Positions 16,702 to 24,238 of a stretch of DNA of 64,000 nucleotides are shown here, piece by piece. A program made the translations under genes and the position numbers. Under the pieces are notes generated by a model, which saw nothing but the letters and a program-made list of their open reading frames with translations, was not told the DNA's origin and ran no database searches. The stretch is from Candidatus Bathyarchaeota archaeon (lineage in GTDB: Archaea > Thermoproteota > Bathyarchaeia > 40CM-2-53-6 > DTGE01): contig JAGTRC010000002.1 in NCBI GenBank assembly GCA_018396725.1, positions 1-64,000 on the forward strand, in the 5' to 3' direction. Position 1 is the stretch's first letter. Every line of letters begins with the position of its first letter.

Positions 16702-17565
16702 TCATAGCCTCCCCATCTTCTCTAGGGTGCTGACCGCGTAGAAGGTGTCCTCGAAAGTGGATATTCCCAAGCTCGATCTGGCGAATCCCCCGTTGGAGTT
16801 CCGGCAGCCATGGATGAACTCAGCCGTCTCCTCCGGGAACCCCGGATCCTCCCCCATCAACTCCAGGAGGGATACCCCGTAGTATACGTGCTCCATGTAT
16901 ACGCCGTAGCTTCGGGGCGTGGCCGTGTAGCCTCCGCTGGGCCTCTCGCAGGCCCTGACGAAGCTGAGCGTCTCCCTGAGGGATCCAACCGGGAAGCCCA
17001 GCCTGTCCAGGGAGGCCACCGCGTGGTAGGTCGCGTTCAGGTTCGAGTACCGGTGGATCCCGAAGCCTCCGTCCCTGTTCTTAAACCTTAAGAGCCAGCC
17101 TATGAGCCTCTCCCGGTCCAACTCTACGCCGGCCAACCCGGCGAGCTCCACCACCATATACACGGGATGGAGCTCCGAGGCCGCCTCCACATATACGTCT
17201 TCGACCCTGAACTCCCCGTGGACGATCGGGAGCGAACCGATGAAGCCTCTAAGCCCCTCGACGTCCGGCTCCTCCCCGCAGATCCTCAGGGCCTTAGCCA
17301 CGTAATAACTCGAGTATAAATCGTATTCCTTGAAGCCTCGAAGCCACCCCACAGTCTCCTCGATATTGGGCGGGGGCACACCTAGAAGATCCAGGATGGC
17401 TAATCCATAATAGGTGTCTTGGACGTTGGATTCGAGGCCCTGGCAGAAGGCGTAGCCCCCATCCATGTTCCGGCGGTCCAAAACGTAGCGGGCGACGCCT
17501 CCAATCCATGAAGACCCTAAGGGTAACCCCTTCACCAAACGGCTGAGCCGCCCGTTCCCCTGCAA
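16702..17565 (-). CDS. Prenyltransferase/squalene-cyclase-type alpha-toroid repeat protein
   Basis: 287 residues. Repeats of the prenyltransferase/squalene oxidase kind occur: RNMDGGYAFCQG, RFKNRDGGFGIHRY, ERPSGGYTATPRSYG and RNSNGGFARS, with TYHAVASLDRLGF-type helices between. The fold is an alpha-alpha barrel as in protein prenyltransferase beta subunits and terpene cyclases. Metal ligands for prenyltransferase activity (D, C, H) and the cyclase DxDD motif are not clear, so the activity is unknown. It has no signal peptide, and no partner subunit gene is next to it. Confidence 0.75.
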   Translation of the reverse strand: MQGNGRLSRLVKGLPLGSSWIGGVARYVLDRRNMDGGYAFCQGLESNVQDTYYGLAILDLLGVPPPNIEETVGWLRGFKEYDLYSSYYVAKALRICGEEPDVEGLRGFIGSLPIVHGEFRVEDVYVEAASELHPVYMVVELAGLAGVELDRERLIGWLLRFKNRDGGFGIHRYSNLNATYHAVASLDRLGFPVGSLRETLSFVRACERPSGGYTATPRSYGVYMEHVYYGVSLLELMGEDPGFPEETAEFIHGCRNSNGGFARSSLGISTFEDTFYAVSTLEKMGRL

Positions 17566-17700
17566 ATCCGCATCAACCCCGCCGCCTCAACTGGGCCCTT
17601 CCAAGTGGAGTAGAAGCTATCAGCCCCCGCGGATCCCCGGCAGGGACGGTTAAAGGCGAGCTTCATCGCCTACAGTAACAGTCGTAAAGTGGGACACAGC

Positions 17701-17912
17701 AGATATAAACTTTTATTGGGCGCCTAGAATCCTACATGAAATTTTTAGTGGTTTAGGGGGTGTCCTGGGTTCGGGGCCCTGCACCTTTTCGAAGCGTCTA
17801 ACCTTACTATAGGGTTCCACTAGGCCCTCCAACCCTCGGTTGGGGGTGAGGCCCTGGGGTTCCCGCGCGGATGTGTATTCCATGGAGACTTTCGATGCGG
17901 CCCCTTTTTTTA
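17701..17912 (+). ncRNA. Possible structured small RNA in a 340-nt gap
   Basis: The gap 17566-17909 has no gene. On the plus strand a strong TATA-like element (GATATAAACTTTTAT, 17701-17716) precedes ~180 nt of GC-rich sequence with hairpins, the clearest being CTCCAACC-CTC-GGTTGGGG near 17836-17855, itself flanked by GGCC on each side. It ends in CCCCTTTTTTT at 17902-17911, like an archaeal terminator. No tRNA, SRP RNA or RNase P RNA signature was found. The TATA element could instead serve the minus-strand gene at 17565. Confidence 0.3.
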
Positions 17913-19232
17913 GATGGCCGGCTTCTCCTCCACGTTTATCGTCTTGGCTCTGCGGCGTCGTAGGAGTGTGATGGCCGCCGCTGAGGCCGCTGCGATTCCC
18001 CCGAGGCCTCCAGCGAGGAGCCTTGCATCCAACCCGAGTACGGTCGGGTGGAGGGGTACATCCCTCCCCTCGCTGATCGCTATCCTCGCCTGCTTCATGT
18101 ACCGGTCAGCGTATGGATGTCCCGGATAGAGCTCCATCACAATCCTGTACTTCTCCAACGCGGCGGAGTAGTGATCCTCCCAGAAGAGGTTCATCCCCTC
18201 CTCCCAGTACCTGTCCAGTTCGCCGCGTGCCGGTTGGATGTTCGCCTCCCTAACGAACTCCTTCGCGACGTTTATTGGGACGAGGAATCCTATATCCGAT
18301 AATTCCTCTCCGCTGCCGCCCACCGCTCCGAAAGTTGCCAGGCCTATAACCTCGCCCTTATCGTTGAAGGCGGGGCCGCCGCTGTTCCCGTGGTGTATGG
18401 AGGCATCCGTCTGTATAGCCTTCCATTGGCCGGGCATCTCCTTGAGGGAGCTTATGATCCCCGACGTCACGGTCGCCTCAAGATACGCGGTGACCTCCTT
18501 CACATAGGTCTGCATCCCCGGGTATCCGATTACAAAGGCGTGTTGGCCTACAGCAACCTTGTCCGAGTCGCCGAGGACCACCGTGGGGAGAGGGAAGTCC
18601 ACGTTAACCTTCAAGACGGCCACATCCTTCTGAGTGCCCCCTACGCATTGCCCCGCCGCTCGAGTCTCGGCGATGAGCCCCCTAGGGGTGATCCCCTGCA
18701 CCCACTCCACGGTCCCCAACAAGACTACGAGGCTGAGCTGTTCAGGGCTGAATTTTCCATGGGTCCAATAGAACATGACCCTACTCATAACGTAGTATGG
18801 TGCCAGCTGCTGCGCGAAATCTCCCTTAGCCACATGCTGCATCGCGTCTTTCTGGGCCAGCTGGAATATGAACTGATACTTTGTCAGTTCAGCGGTTCCG
18901 ACGTGGGCGTTCGTCAAGATATAGCCGTCAGGAGTTATGATCAGGCCTGAGCCGCTCCACCCCGCCTTCACATCCTCCGTGAAGACCCCCTTCTCCGGAT
19001 GGGCCTCAAACGTGAACATGGGCTCCCCAGTCTTCGGGTTCTGCTCCATACTATAGTACGCGTAGGGATACGAGAAAACCGCCTCATACCTCCCGAAGAT
19101 GCATACCGTGGCAGGCGCATATAACGCTGATATCCTCTCACCCACCGGCGGCTCCGCAGCTTTTAACATGGGCGTCGCAGAAGCCAACCAGCAGAGTAAA
19201 GCCGCAACTAATACCAGCGGGTTAACCTTCAA
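17910..19232 (-). CDS. Secreted, membrane-anchored trypsin-like (S1C/DegP-type) serine protease
   Basis: 440 residues. A signal peptide (LVLVAALLCWLASATPML, 6-23) leads. The catalytic triad is visible as TNAH (histidine), DVAVLKV (aspartate) and HHGNSGGPAF (serine). About 100 residues without PDZ signature follow, including a TPR-like pair (WEEGMNLFWEDHYSAALEKY). A C-terminal transmembrane helix (LLAGGLGGIAAASAAAITLL) ends in RRRR. It is predicted to sit outside the cell, held by the C-terminal anchor. A 65-residue insertion with KDAMQHVAKGDFAQQL lies between H and D. Its promoter carries a palindrome at 19294-19317. Confidence 0.85.
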   Translation of the reverse strand: MKVNPLVLVAALLCWLASATPMLKAAEPPVGERISALYAPATVCIFGRYEAVFSYPYAYYSMEQNPKTGEPMFTFEAHPEKGVFTEDVKAGWSGSGLIITPDGYILTNAHVGTAELTKYQFIFQLAQKDAMQHVAKGDFAQQLAPYYVMSRVMFYWTHGKFSPEQLSLVVLLGTVEWVQGITPRGLIAETRAAGQCVGGTQKDVAVLKVNVDFPLPTVVLGDSDKVAVGQHAFVIGYPGMQTYVKEVTAYLEATVTSGIISSLKEMPGQWKAIQTDASIHHGNSGGPAFNDKGEVIGLATFGAVGGSGEELSDIGFLVPINVAKEFVREANIQPARGELDRYWEEGMNLFWEDHYSAALEKYRIVMELYPGHPYADRYMKQARIAISEGRDVPLHPTVLGLDARLLAGGLGGIAAASAAAITLLRRRRAKTINVEEKPAI

Positions 19233-19293
19233 AAAGCTTCGAAGCCTCCAACTCTATTTTTTAAGCAAACCTGTTCTTAAAGCGAGTATTATT

Positions 19294-19317
19294 CAAAGAT
19301 ATGCATATAAATCTTTG
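19294..19317 (-). promoter_or_regulatory. Palindrome over the TATA box of the protease gene
   Basis: CAAAGAT (19294-19300) and ATCTTTG (19311-19317) form a perfect 7-bp inverted repeat around ATGCATATAA. On the minus strand the centre reads TTTATATGCAT, a TATA box ~60-75 nt before the protease start at 19232. A bound protein would block the promoter. Confidence 0.4.
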
Positions 19318-19603
19318 CGGCAGCGCGTGGATGGAGCGGGTATTCCTGGATGCCCCAGCGCATCTAGAGGCGAAGACCCCCCGAATAAATTATTGGTGAA
19401 GTGAATAAGCCGTGGAGAAAACACTTTATTAGAGCGGGGAACGCGTAGATGTCTGAGTGGATCTATGGCGGATAGCCGGGATCTCCCCCATCGATCCATC
19501 TCCGTCCATTGGCGTAGGGGAAACTGAGTTTAAGCCGTAGAAACATCATGTGGCCGCTTCTAAAGGTTAATTATTTTAATTTTTGGTTATTCCACCCTGG
19601 GGC

Positions 19604-19661
19604 TTATTGGTATTCTAAATACCAATAATTATTTAAGTAGTTGGTATTCTAAATACCAAGC
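19604..19661 (+). promoter_or_regulatory. Tandem palindromes around the promoter of the second DUF4143 ATPase
   Basis: The 19-bp palindrome TTGGTATT-CTA-AATACCAA occurs twice, at 19607-19625 and 19641-19659. The first extends to 25 bp (19604-19628). Copies are offset by 34 bp, and the second ends two bases before ATG 19662. TTATTTAAGTA between them (19629-19640) fits a TATA box for a leaderless transcript. The rest of the gap 19233-19603 shows no gene. Confidence 0.7.
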
Positions 19662-20981
19662 ATGGAGAAAGTTAACCCCTGGTGGAGAGGAAGGGAGGGA
19701 ATAGAGGAAGACGAGGATTACATTAGGTGGAAGGAGAGCAAAATAAGATGGGATCCCCCCCTCCTGGAGAAGATCGAGCTGAAGCCATTCTCCCTGAGTT
19801 TCCTGTTCGGCCCCCGGCAAATAGGCAAGACCACGCTGGTGAAGCTGCTGATAAAGAAGCTTCTACAGGAGGCGGATCCAAAATCAATATTTTACTATAG
19901 ATGCGACAAACTAACCGACTTCAAGGAGCTGGACGAGAAAATAGGGGAATACCTGAGGATAAAAAAGGTGGAAGGGATAGGGGCCTCCTACATCTTCCTG
20001 GATGAGGTCACGTTCCCGAAGGAGTGGTTCAGGGCTGTAAAGTACAGGATAGACGTGGGAGATTTGAAGAGGGACGCCCTTTTCCTCGCGGGTTCCCTGA
20101 GCATGTTCGCTAAGGGGGAGGTGGAGACCTTCCCGGGGAGGAGGGGGTTCGGCGGAGACTTCGTCCTTCACCCGGTGAGCTTTAGAGAATTCATAAAAAT
20201 ATCAAATCCACCGCTCCATGAGAAACTAGTGAAGATCCAGGGGTTCTCCCCGAAGGAGATAAGGGAGAGATGCGGCAAGCTGCTCCCCTGGCTCCCCGAG
20301 CTCAACGAAGCCCTCGCATCATACCTGAGCTGCGGGGGGTTCCCCCTCTCCATAAAATCCCTCCTGGAAAAAGGAAAAGTCTCCCAGGAGGCGAAGGACA
20401 GCTACCTCTCCGCCTTCCTATACGACCTCATGAAACTGAAGAGGAACGAGGCAATAGCCAAACGCGTGTTAAAAGCCATAATCGAAAAGGCTCCATCAAG
20501 CATAAGCCTGAACAGCGTCGCAAAAGAATTCGAGATAAGATCCCATAAGACAGTCTTCTACTACCTCGACCTCTTCGAGAAGCTCTTCATAGCGAAGAAC
20601 GTTTACTTCATCGAGCCCAACAAGAACATCGAAGTCTTCTCCAAGGAGAGGAAAGTCCACCTAACCGATCCCTTCCTCTACCACGTATTCTCAGACTGGT
20701 GCTCCACGAGGATCCCTGAAGAACCAGTGATCATCGAAAGCGTGGTCGCCTCCCACCTCGCCAGGAAGCTCAGGATCGGCTACTGGAAAAACAACTTCGA
20801 AATCGACATAGTCCTCCCCGAGAAACTGGTCGGGTTCGAAGTGAAATGGAGGAGGAAAGCTGAACCTAAAATGAGGAGGGTGGGAAAGTACAGGGACATA
20901 ATCTACCTGACCAGGGAGGAGTTCAACGACGATCCAGTCGCAGTCCCCGCCAGCGCATTCCTCGGCTGCTTGGAGGTATGA
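19662..20981 (+). CDS. ATPase of the DUF4143/archaeal AAA type (second copy)
   Basis: 439 residues. Walker A is FGPRQIGKTTLVKLL (about residues 50-64), Walker B IFLDEVTFPKEW, then ALFLAGSLSMFAKG and GRRGFGGDFVLHPVSFREF. A winged-helix-like part follows (SISLNSVAKEFEIRSHKTVFYYLDL). A C-terminal DUF4143-type region has VESVVASHLARKL-like helix, EIDIVLPEKLVGFEVKWR, with the E-D-EVK residues of a restriction-like fold. Its function is unknown. Its ATG sits directly after the second palindrome, so translation and transcription could both be controlled there. It is convergent with the DUF3006 gene. Confidence 0.85.
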   Translation: MEKVNPWWRGREGIEEDEDYIRWKESKIRWDPPLLEKIELKPFSLSFLFGPRQIGKTTLVKLLIKKLLQEADPKSIFYYRCDKLTDFKELDEKIGEYLRIKKVEGIGASYIFLDEVTFPKEWFRAVKYRIDVGDLKRDALFLAGSLSMFAKGEVETFPGRRGFGGDFVLHPVSFREFIKISNPPLHEKLVKIQGFSPKEIRERCGKLLPWLPELNEALASYLSCGGFPLSIKSLLEKGKVSQEAKDSYLSAFLYDLMKLKRNEAIAKRVLKAIIEKAPSSISLNSVAKEFEIRSHKTVFYYLDLFEKLFIAKNVYFIEPNKNIEVFSKERKVHLTDPFLYHVFSDWCSTRIPEEPVIIESVVASHLARKLRIGYWKNNFEIDIVLPEKLVGFEVKWRRKAEPKMRRVGKYRDIIYLTREEFNDDPVAVPASAFLGCLEV

Positions 20982-21038
20982 GAACAAGCCTACAGGATAT
21001 AAGGCCTGGGAAACCATCCCCTGAGAAGCCGCCGCCCC

Positions 21039-21335
21039 CTAATCCGCCGTTCCATCCTCTTCCTCCTGATCCTCAGGTTTCTCCTGCTCCTTGAACCTCT
21101 TAAGGAGCTTCTGCATCAGCCTAGCCAGCCTCTCCTTAGCGGCTATAGTCTCCCCCTCCATGACTTCGACTCCCGAGACCGCTCCATCTATAAGGGTCAA
21201 GGTAACCTTAACCCCCTCCCTCAGCCCTGGAGTCCCCTCCACCGGAACATAGTACACGCGCTCATCCACATCCGAATAGACCACGGCTAACCCCTCCTCT
21301 ATCCTGTCTACGGTGGCCTTCACCTTCTCCTCCAA
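21039..21335 (-). CDS. DUF3006 small beta-barrel protein
   Basis: 98 residues. KATVDRIEEGLAVVYSDVDERVYYVPVEG and DGAVSGVEV show the DUF3006 pattern ('DRiEegkAvL...'). An acidic tail (EKPEDQEEEDGTAD) follows a coiled-coil-like helix. DUF3006 genes are commonly found next to ComEC/Rec2-type metallo-beta-lactamase genes, and here the start overlaps the end of such a gene by 16 nt. It probably acts with it, in an unknown way. Confidence 0.8.
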   Translation of the reverse strand: MEEKVKATVDRIEEGLAVVYSDVDERVYYVPVEGTPGLREGVKVTLTLIDGAVSGVEVMEGETIAAKERLARLMQKLLKRFKEQEKPEDQEEEDGTAD

Positions 21336-22660
21336 ACCCCTCTCCCCCTCGCGGCGTAGAAGAGCATTAAAGCCGCCGCAGCCACAGCCAAGGCGAACAT
21401 TAATGGCATCCTAGGATATGGGATCTCCGGGACGGCGGAGGCCCCTGCTATGGTTATCATGTGCCGGCTATGCGTATACTCGATCCTGATGGAGGCTGTG
21501 GGGCCGGCTTGATCCACCTCGGCCTCCACAGGTTCACCGTCGAAGTATACCTTGTAGGGCGGCCCCAGGAGGGCTGTGGGGAGGCTTACCTCCAGGGAGC
21601 CCCTGGTGCCCGCCTCCCCTGAGACGTTGAACCTGATCTGCCTAGCCGGCTGGATAAACATGTAATCTGAGATCTCCGAGTTCGACGTTAAAGTCACCTT
21701 GAAGACCTGCCCCTCCCATTTAGTATAGGCTTGGGCGGGGACACCCCTCTCCGCCGATACCAGGATGGAGTAGCCGTCCGTGGAGATCTCTATCCCACCG
21801 TTCAGGTCCGTCCGATAGACGGCTGCGCCGGCCGATGCGAGCCTATCCAAAACCTCCCGGCTCGGATGCCCATAGGGATTATCCGCGCCCACGGAGATCA
21901 CCGCGACGAGCGGCGTAACGGCTTGGAGGAACCTGCTGCCGCTGCTGCTCCTGCCCCCGTGATGGGCAACCTTCAAGACATCCACATCCACTTCTAAGCG
22001 GCTCAGATGGGATTCCGCATCGCCTCCTATATCGCCCGTGAAGAGGAACGATACCCGCCCATAAATAACCTTTAAGACTAGGCAGTTGGCGTCCAAGTCC
22101 GATCCCGTATCCTTGAAGGGCACCGCTGGAGGCGACATGACGATCACCTGGACCACGGGATCCAAGTCCAAGCGGTCCCCCTCCCTCCCCACCCTGAACG
22201 GTATATTCCTCTCATCGATGACTTTCAAATAGTCCTCGAAGATCCTCGTCGGGTGTACCTGGCCTGAATCCACCACCAACCCGACATTGAACCTTTCAAG
22301 CACGGTTATCAAGCCGCCTATATGATCCGAATGGGGATGCGTAGCCACCACTACATCCAGCGACGATAAGCCCAGGGACCTTAGGAATTCGACTATCCTA
22401 GGACCCATCGACTGTTCACCTCCATCGATCAGCATTGCAGCCCCGCTGGGGAACGATACGAGCGCGGAATCCCCCTGACCCACATCCAAGAAGTAGACCT
22501 TGAGGAAGCCACTGGACGGGAGCGCAGGCCCAGATGCAGGCATGGGGGCGGATGCGTATGCAGCGGCCATGGTTAAAACCGTTGAATCCACCATTACGAC
22601 CATTAGGAGGATGACTAAACGCCTGAGATGAGCGGTAAAACCTCTGAAGCCGCCGGCCAT
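21320..22660 (-). CDS. Secreted ComEC/Rec2-type metallo-beta-lactamase-fold hydrolase
   Basis: About 446 residues from ATG 22660. A signal anchor (LVILLMVVMVDSTVLTMAAA) leads. The MBL core shows YFLDVGQGDSALV, LIDGGEQ and the metal motif THPHSDHIGG, with later LKVAHHGGRSSS. A beta-rich region follows, then a C-terminal transmembrane helix (LMFALAVAAAALMLFYAA) and basic tail. The hydrolase is predicted to be outside the membrane. In ComEC the equivalent domain degrades one DNA strand; stand-alone versions are probably extracellular nucleases or phosphodiesterases. It is in an operon with DUF3006, and TTG 22666 is an alternative start. Confidence 0.85.
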   Translation of the reverse strand: MAGGFRGFTAHLRRLVILLMVVMVDSTVLTMAAAYASAPMPASGPALPSSGFLKVYFLDVGQGDSALVSFPSGAAMLIDGGEQSMGPRIVEFLRSLGLSSLDVVVATHPHSDHIGGLITVLERFNVGLVVDSGQVHPTRIFEDYLKVIDERNIPFRVGREGDRLDLDPVVQVIVMSPPAVPFKDTGSDLDANCLVLKVIYGRVSFLFTGDIGGDAESHLSRLEVDVDVLKVAHHGGRSSSGSRFLQAVTPLVAVISVGADNPYGHPSREVLDRLASAGAAVYRTDLNGGIEISTDGYSILVSAERGVPAQAYTKWEGQVFKVTLTSNSEISDYMFIQPARQIRFNVSGEAGTRGSLEVSLPTALLGPPYKVYFDGEPVEAEVDQAGPTASIRIEYTHSRHMITIAGASAVPEIPYPRMPLMFALAVAAAALMLFYAARGRGVWRRR

Positions 22661-22827
22661 AATCAATAGGTCTTCACCGGGTTCTTAGGCTCGGATGACC
22701 TGGTCACAGCCCCTCTAAACTGGATGAAAGATCGCCGATCCTTATATTGTTTTGGGCTGAGGCGATGACCTTATACACTCGTCCAGCGATCTTCCTTTCA
22801 TAAAGCAACTCAAGTTACTAGGGATGC

Positions 22828-22853
22828 TTATATATTACTATTGTTTTATAGTA
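22828..22853 (+). promoter_or_regulatory. Leaderless promoter and dyad operator of vapBC
   Basis: CTTATATATTA at 22828-22838 is a TATA box 20-25 nt before ATG 22858, so the transcript is probably leaderless. TACTAT (22836-22841) and ATAGTA (22848-22853) form an inverted repeat between TATA box and start, a likely binding site of the AbrB-type antitoxin or its complex. Confidence 0.5.
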
Positions 22854-22857
22854 GATC

Positions 22858-23091
22858 ATGGCTAGGGTTAAGATAACTAGGAACTTCCAGGTCACCATAC
22901 CCGCCCAGGTGAGAAATAAGCTGGGCCTGAGGGAGGGGGAGGAGGTCGAGGTCCGCCTAGACCAGGAGGGCCGGATCCTCATCGAGAGGCTGCCCAGGGG
23001 GAGGCGTACCTTGAAGGCGGGGAGAAGACTCCTACCGGAGGAGATAGAGGAGATAATAAGGAAAGGCCTGGCGGAGAGCATCGAGGGATGA
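22858..23091 (+). CDS. vapB: AbrB/SpoVT-type VapB antitoxin
   Basis: 77 residues. ARVKITRNFQVTIPAQVRNK, LGLREGEEVEVRL and DQEGRILIERL form the swapped-hairpin AbrB DNA-binding domain in the first 50 residues. The C-terminal ~25 residues (LLPEEIEEIIRKGLAESIEG) would wrap around the toxin. The stop overlaps the start of the PIN gene (23088-23091, ATGA), typical of vapBC operons. The antitoxin both inhibits VapC and represses its own promoter. Confidence 0.9.
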   Translation: MARVKITRNFQVTIPAQVRNKLGLREGEEVEVRLDQEGRILIERLPRGRRTLKAGRRLLPEEIEEIIRKGLAESIEG

Positions 23092-23507
23092 AGGCCGTAT
23101 TGGATACGAACATACTCATCTACGACAGCTTTGAGGACAGCGCCTTCCACATGGAGGCCCGAAGGCTCCTAGATGAGCTTGAGGAATGGGTGATCCCCTC
23201 CATAGTTGTCCATGAATACGTCTGGTTCATGAAGGGCCTAGGCGTAGATATAAAGGACGTCCTCGAGAAAGTTAAGGAGTACCTCCTCCACGTTAAAGGG
23301 TTCCTAGCCTCCGAGGAGGAGGGCGATATCGTCAGATCCCTGGGGATGGTCTACTCCGAGGGCTTATCCCTATCAAAGTTTAACGATAAACTCATCTTAA
23401 CGATAGCTTTAAGGGAGAAGATCCCGATAGCCACCTTCGACGCGAAGCTCAGAGGGCAAGCCCTTAGAAAAGGCTTAGCCACTTTGCCGCCCCCATCCCT
23501 CGATTAG
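23088..23507 (+). CDS. vapC: VapC PIN-domain RNase toxin
   Basis: 139 residues. MKAVLDTNILIYDSFEDS gives the first aspartate (LDTN), IPSIVVHEYVWF the glutamate, and the third part SLSKFNDKLILTIALREKIPIATFDAKLR the remaining acids (ND, FD). All the residues expected for a metal-dependent PIN RNase are present, so the toxin looks active. The family usually cleaves tRNA or rRNA. It is coupled by a four-base overlap to vapB. Confidence 0.9.
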   Translation: MKAVLDTNILIYDSFEDSAFHMEARRLLDELEEWVIPSIVVHEYVWFMKGLGVDIKDVLEKVKEYLLHVKGFLASEEEGDIVRSLGMVYSEGLSLSKFNDKLILTIALREKIPIATFDAKLRGQALRKGLATLPPPSLD

Positions 23508-23583
23508 CCACGCCCGAAGCGGAGGGTGGGGTGCGAAACCGCGGGGATTCTAAGCCACGGGGCACGCCTCATCAGGATGCCTC

Positions 23584-23685
23584 TTCCAAACCATCCTGCA
23601 GGAGGCAGGTTTGGAAAGTCCCCCTTCCATGGGTGTCGGTAAGGTTTATTAGGGCGTAATATAACAATGTTATAAAACTTATAAC
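23584..23685. repeat. Hairpin and AT-rich palindromes downstream of vapBC
   Basis: TTCCAAACC (23584-23592) and GGTTTGGAA (23608-23616) form a 9-bp stem enclosing CCTGCAGG, a possible terminator or mobile-element end. Further on, ATAAC-AAT-GTTAT (23661-23673) and GTTATAA-AAC-TTATAAC (23669-23685) overlap and look like operator sites. The span 23508-23768 has no gene. Confidence 0.4.
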
Positions 23686-23768
23686 GTCGCCACCATCCAA
23701 AAACCAAGCCGGAAACCCACCACCCAAAAGAGGAGGCGGCTACGCAGTCCTGATCCCAGAAGAAACAG

Positions 23769-23999
23769 GTGATGGGTTCATCTAAATCCGGTTCATCTAA
23801 AATCCCTCTCGCCGGGGCAGCCCTAGGAACGATGAACGCGCTCACACTCAACCACCTCGCGTTCACCCTGGGGATGAGGATCAACCTCCACAGGTTCTTC
23901 CAACTCGCCAGCATACTCATAACCCTGCTCGCGGCTGGACTGCTCTGCTATGGCGTGAACGAGCTCATAGAATACCTGAAGTACTCCGGGCATTCTTGA
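23769..23999 (+). pseudogene. C-terminal fragment of an FTR1-like iron permease
   Basis: 76 residues. AGAALGTMNALTLNHLAFTLGMRINLHRFFQLASILITLLAAGLLCYGVNELIEYL in outline follows the FTR1/iron-permease family pattern (Gly-rich helix, 'R-L-R-FF', then 'LLAAGL..YGV.EL'). Full FTR1 proteins have seven helices and ~270 residues, so about 200 N-terminal residues are missing. GAAGTACTT is repeated three times at the 3' end (23980-24017). No REXXE iron site is left, so transport is unlikely. The fragment may still be translated as a two-helix peptide. Confidence 0.4.
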
Positions 24000-24238
24000 A
24001 GTACTTGAAGTACTTCGGATACGCCGCCAAGGCTGAATGGGGCTAGGATGATAGCCCATGCAGCATACCTCTGAGCAGCCCTCCCATACATCCTGCTGAT
24101 CCTCCGAGGGCAGCTCAGCGGAGCCCCGTCGAAGCCGGAGACGACCCGTAGGCCGGGAGGCTTCAAGGGCCATCGGAGGAAGTCTCCCACTCAGCCCACT
24201 CCCATCTAAGAAAGACGGAAAAACCGAGTTTATCCAGA

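Noticed and set aside
23508-23580. IS605/TnpB right end or omega-RNA
   Set aside because: The GC-rich text (GCGGGGATTC) recalls such ends, but no tnpA or tnpB gene is nearby.
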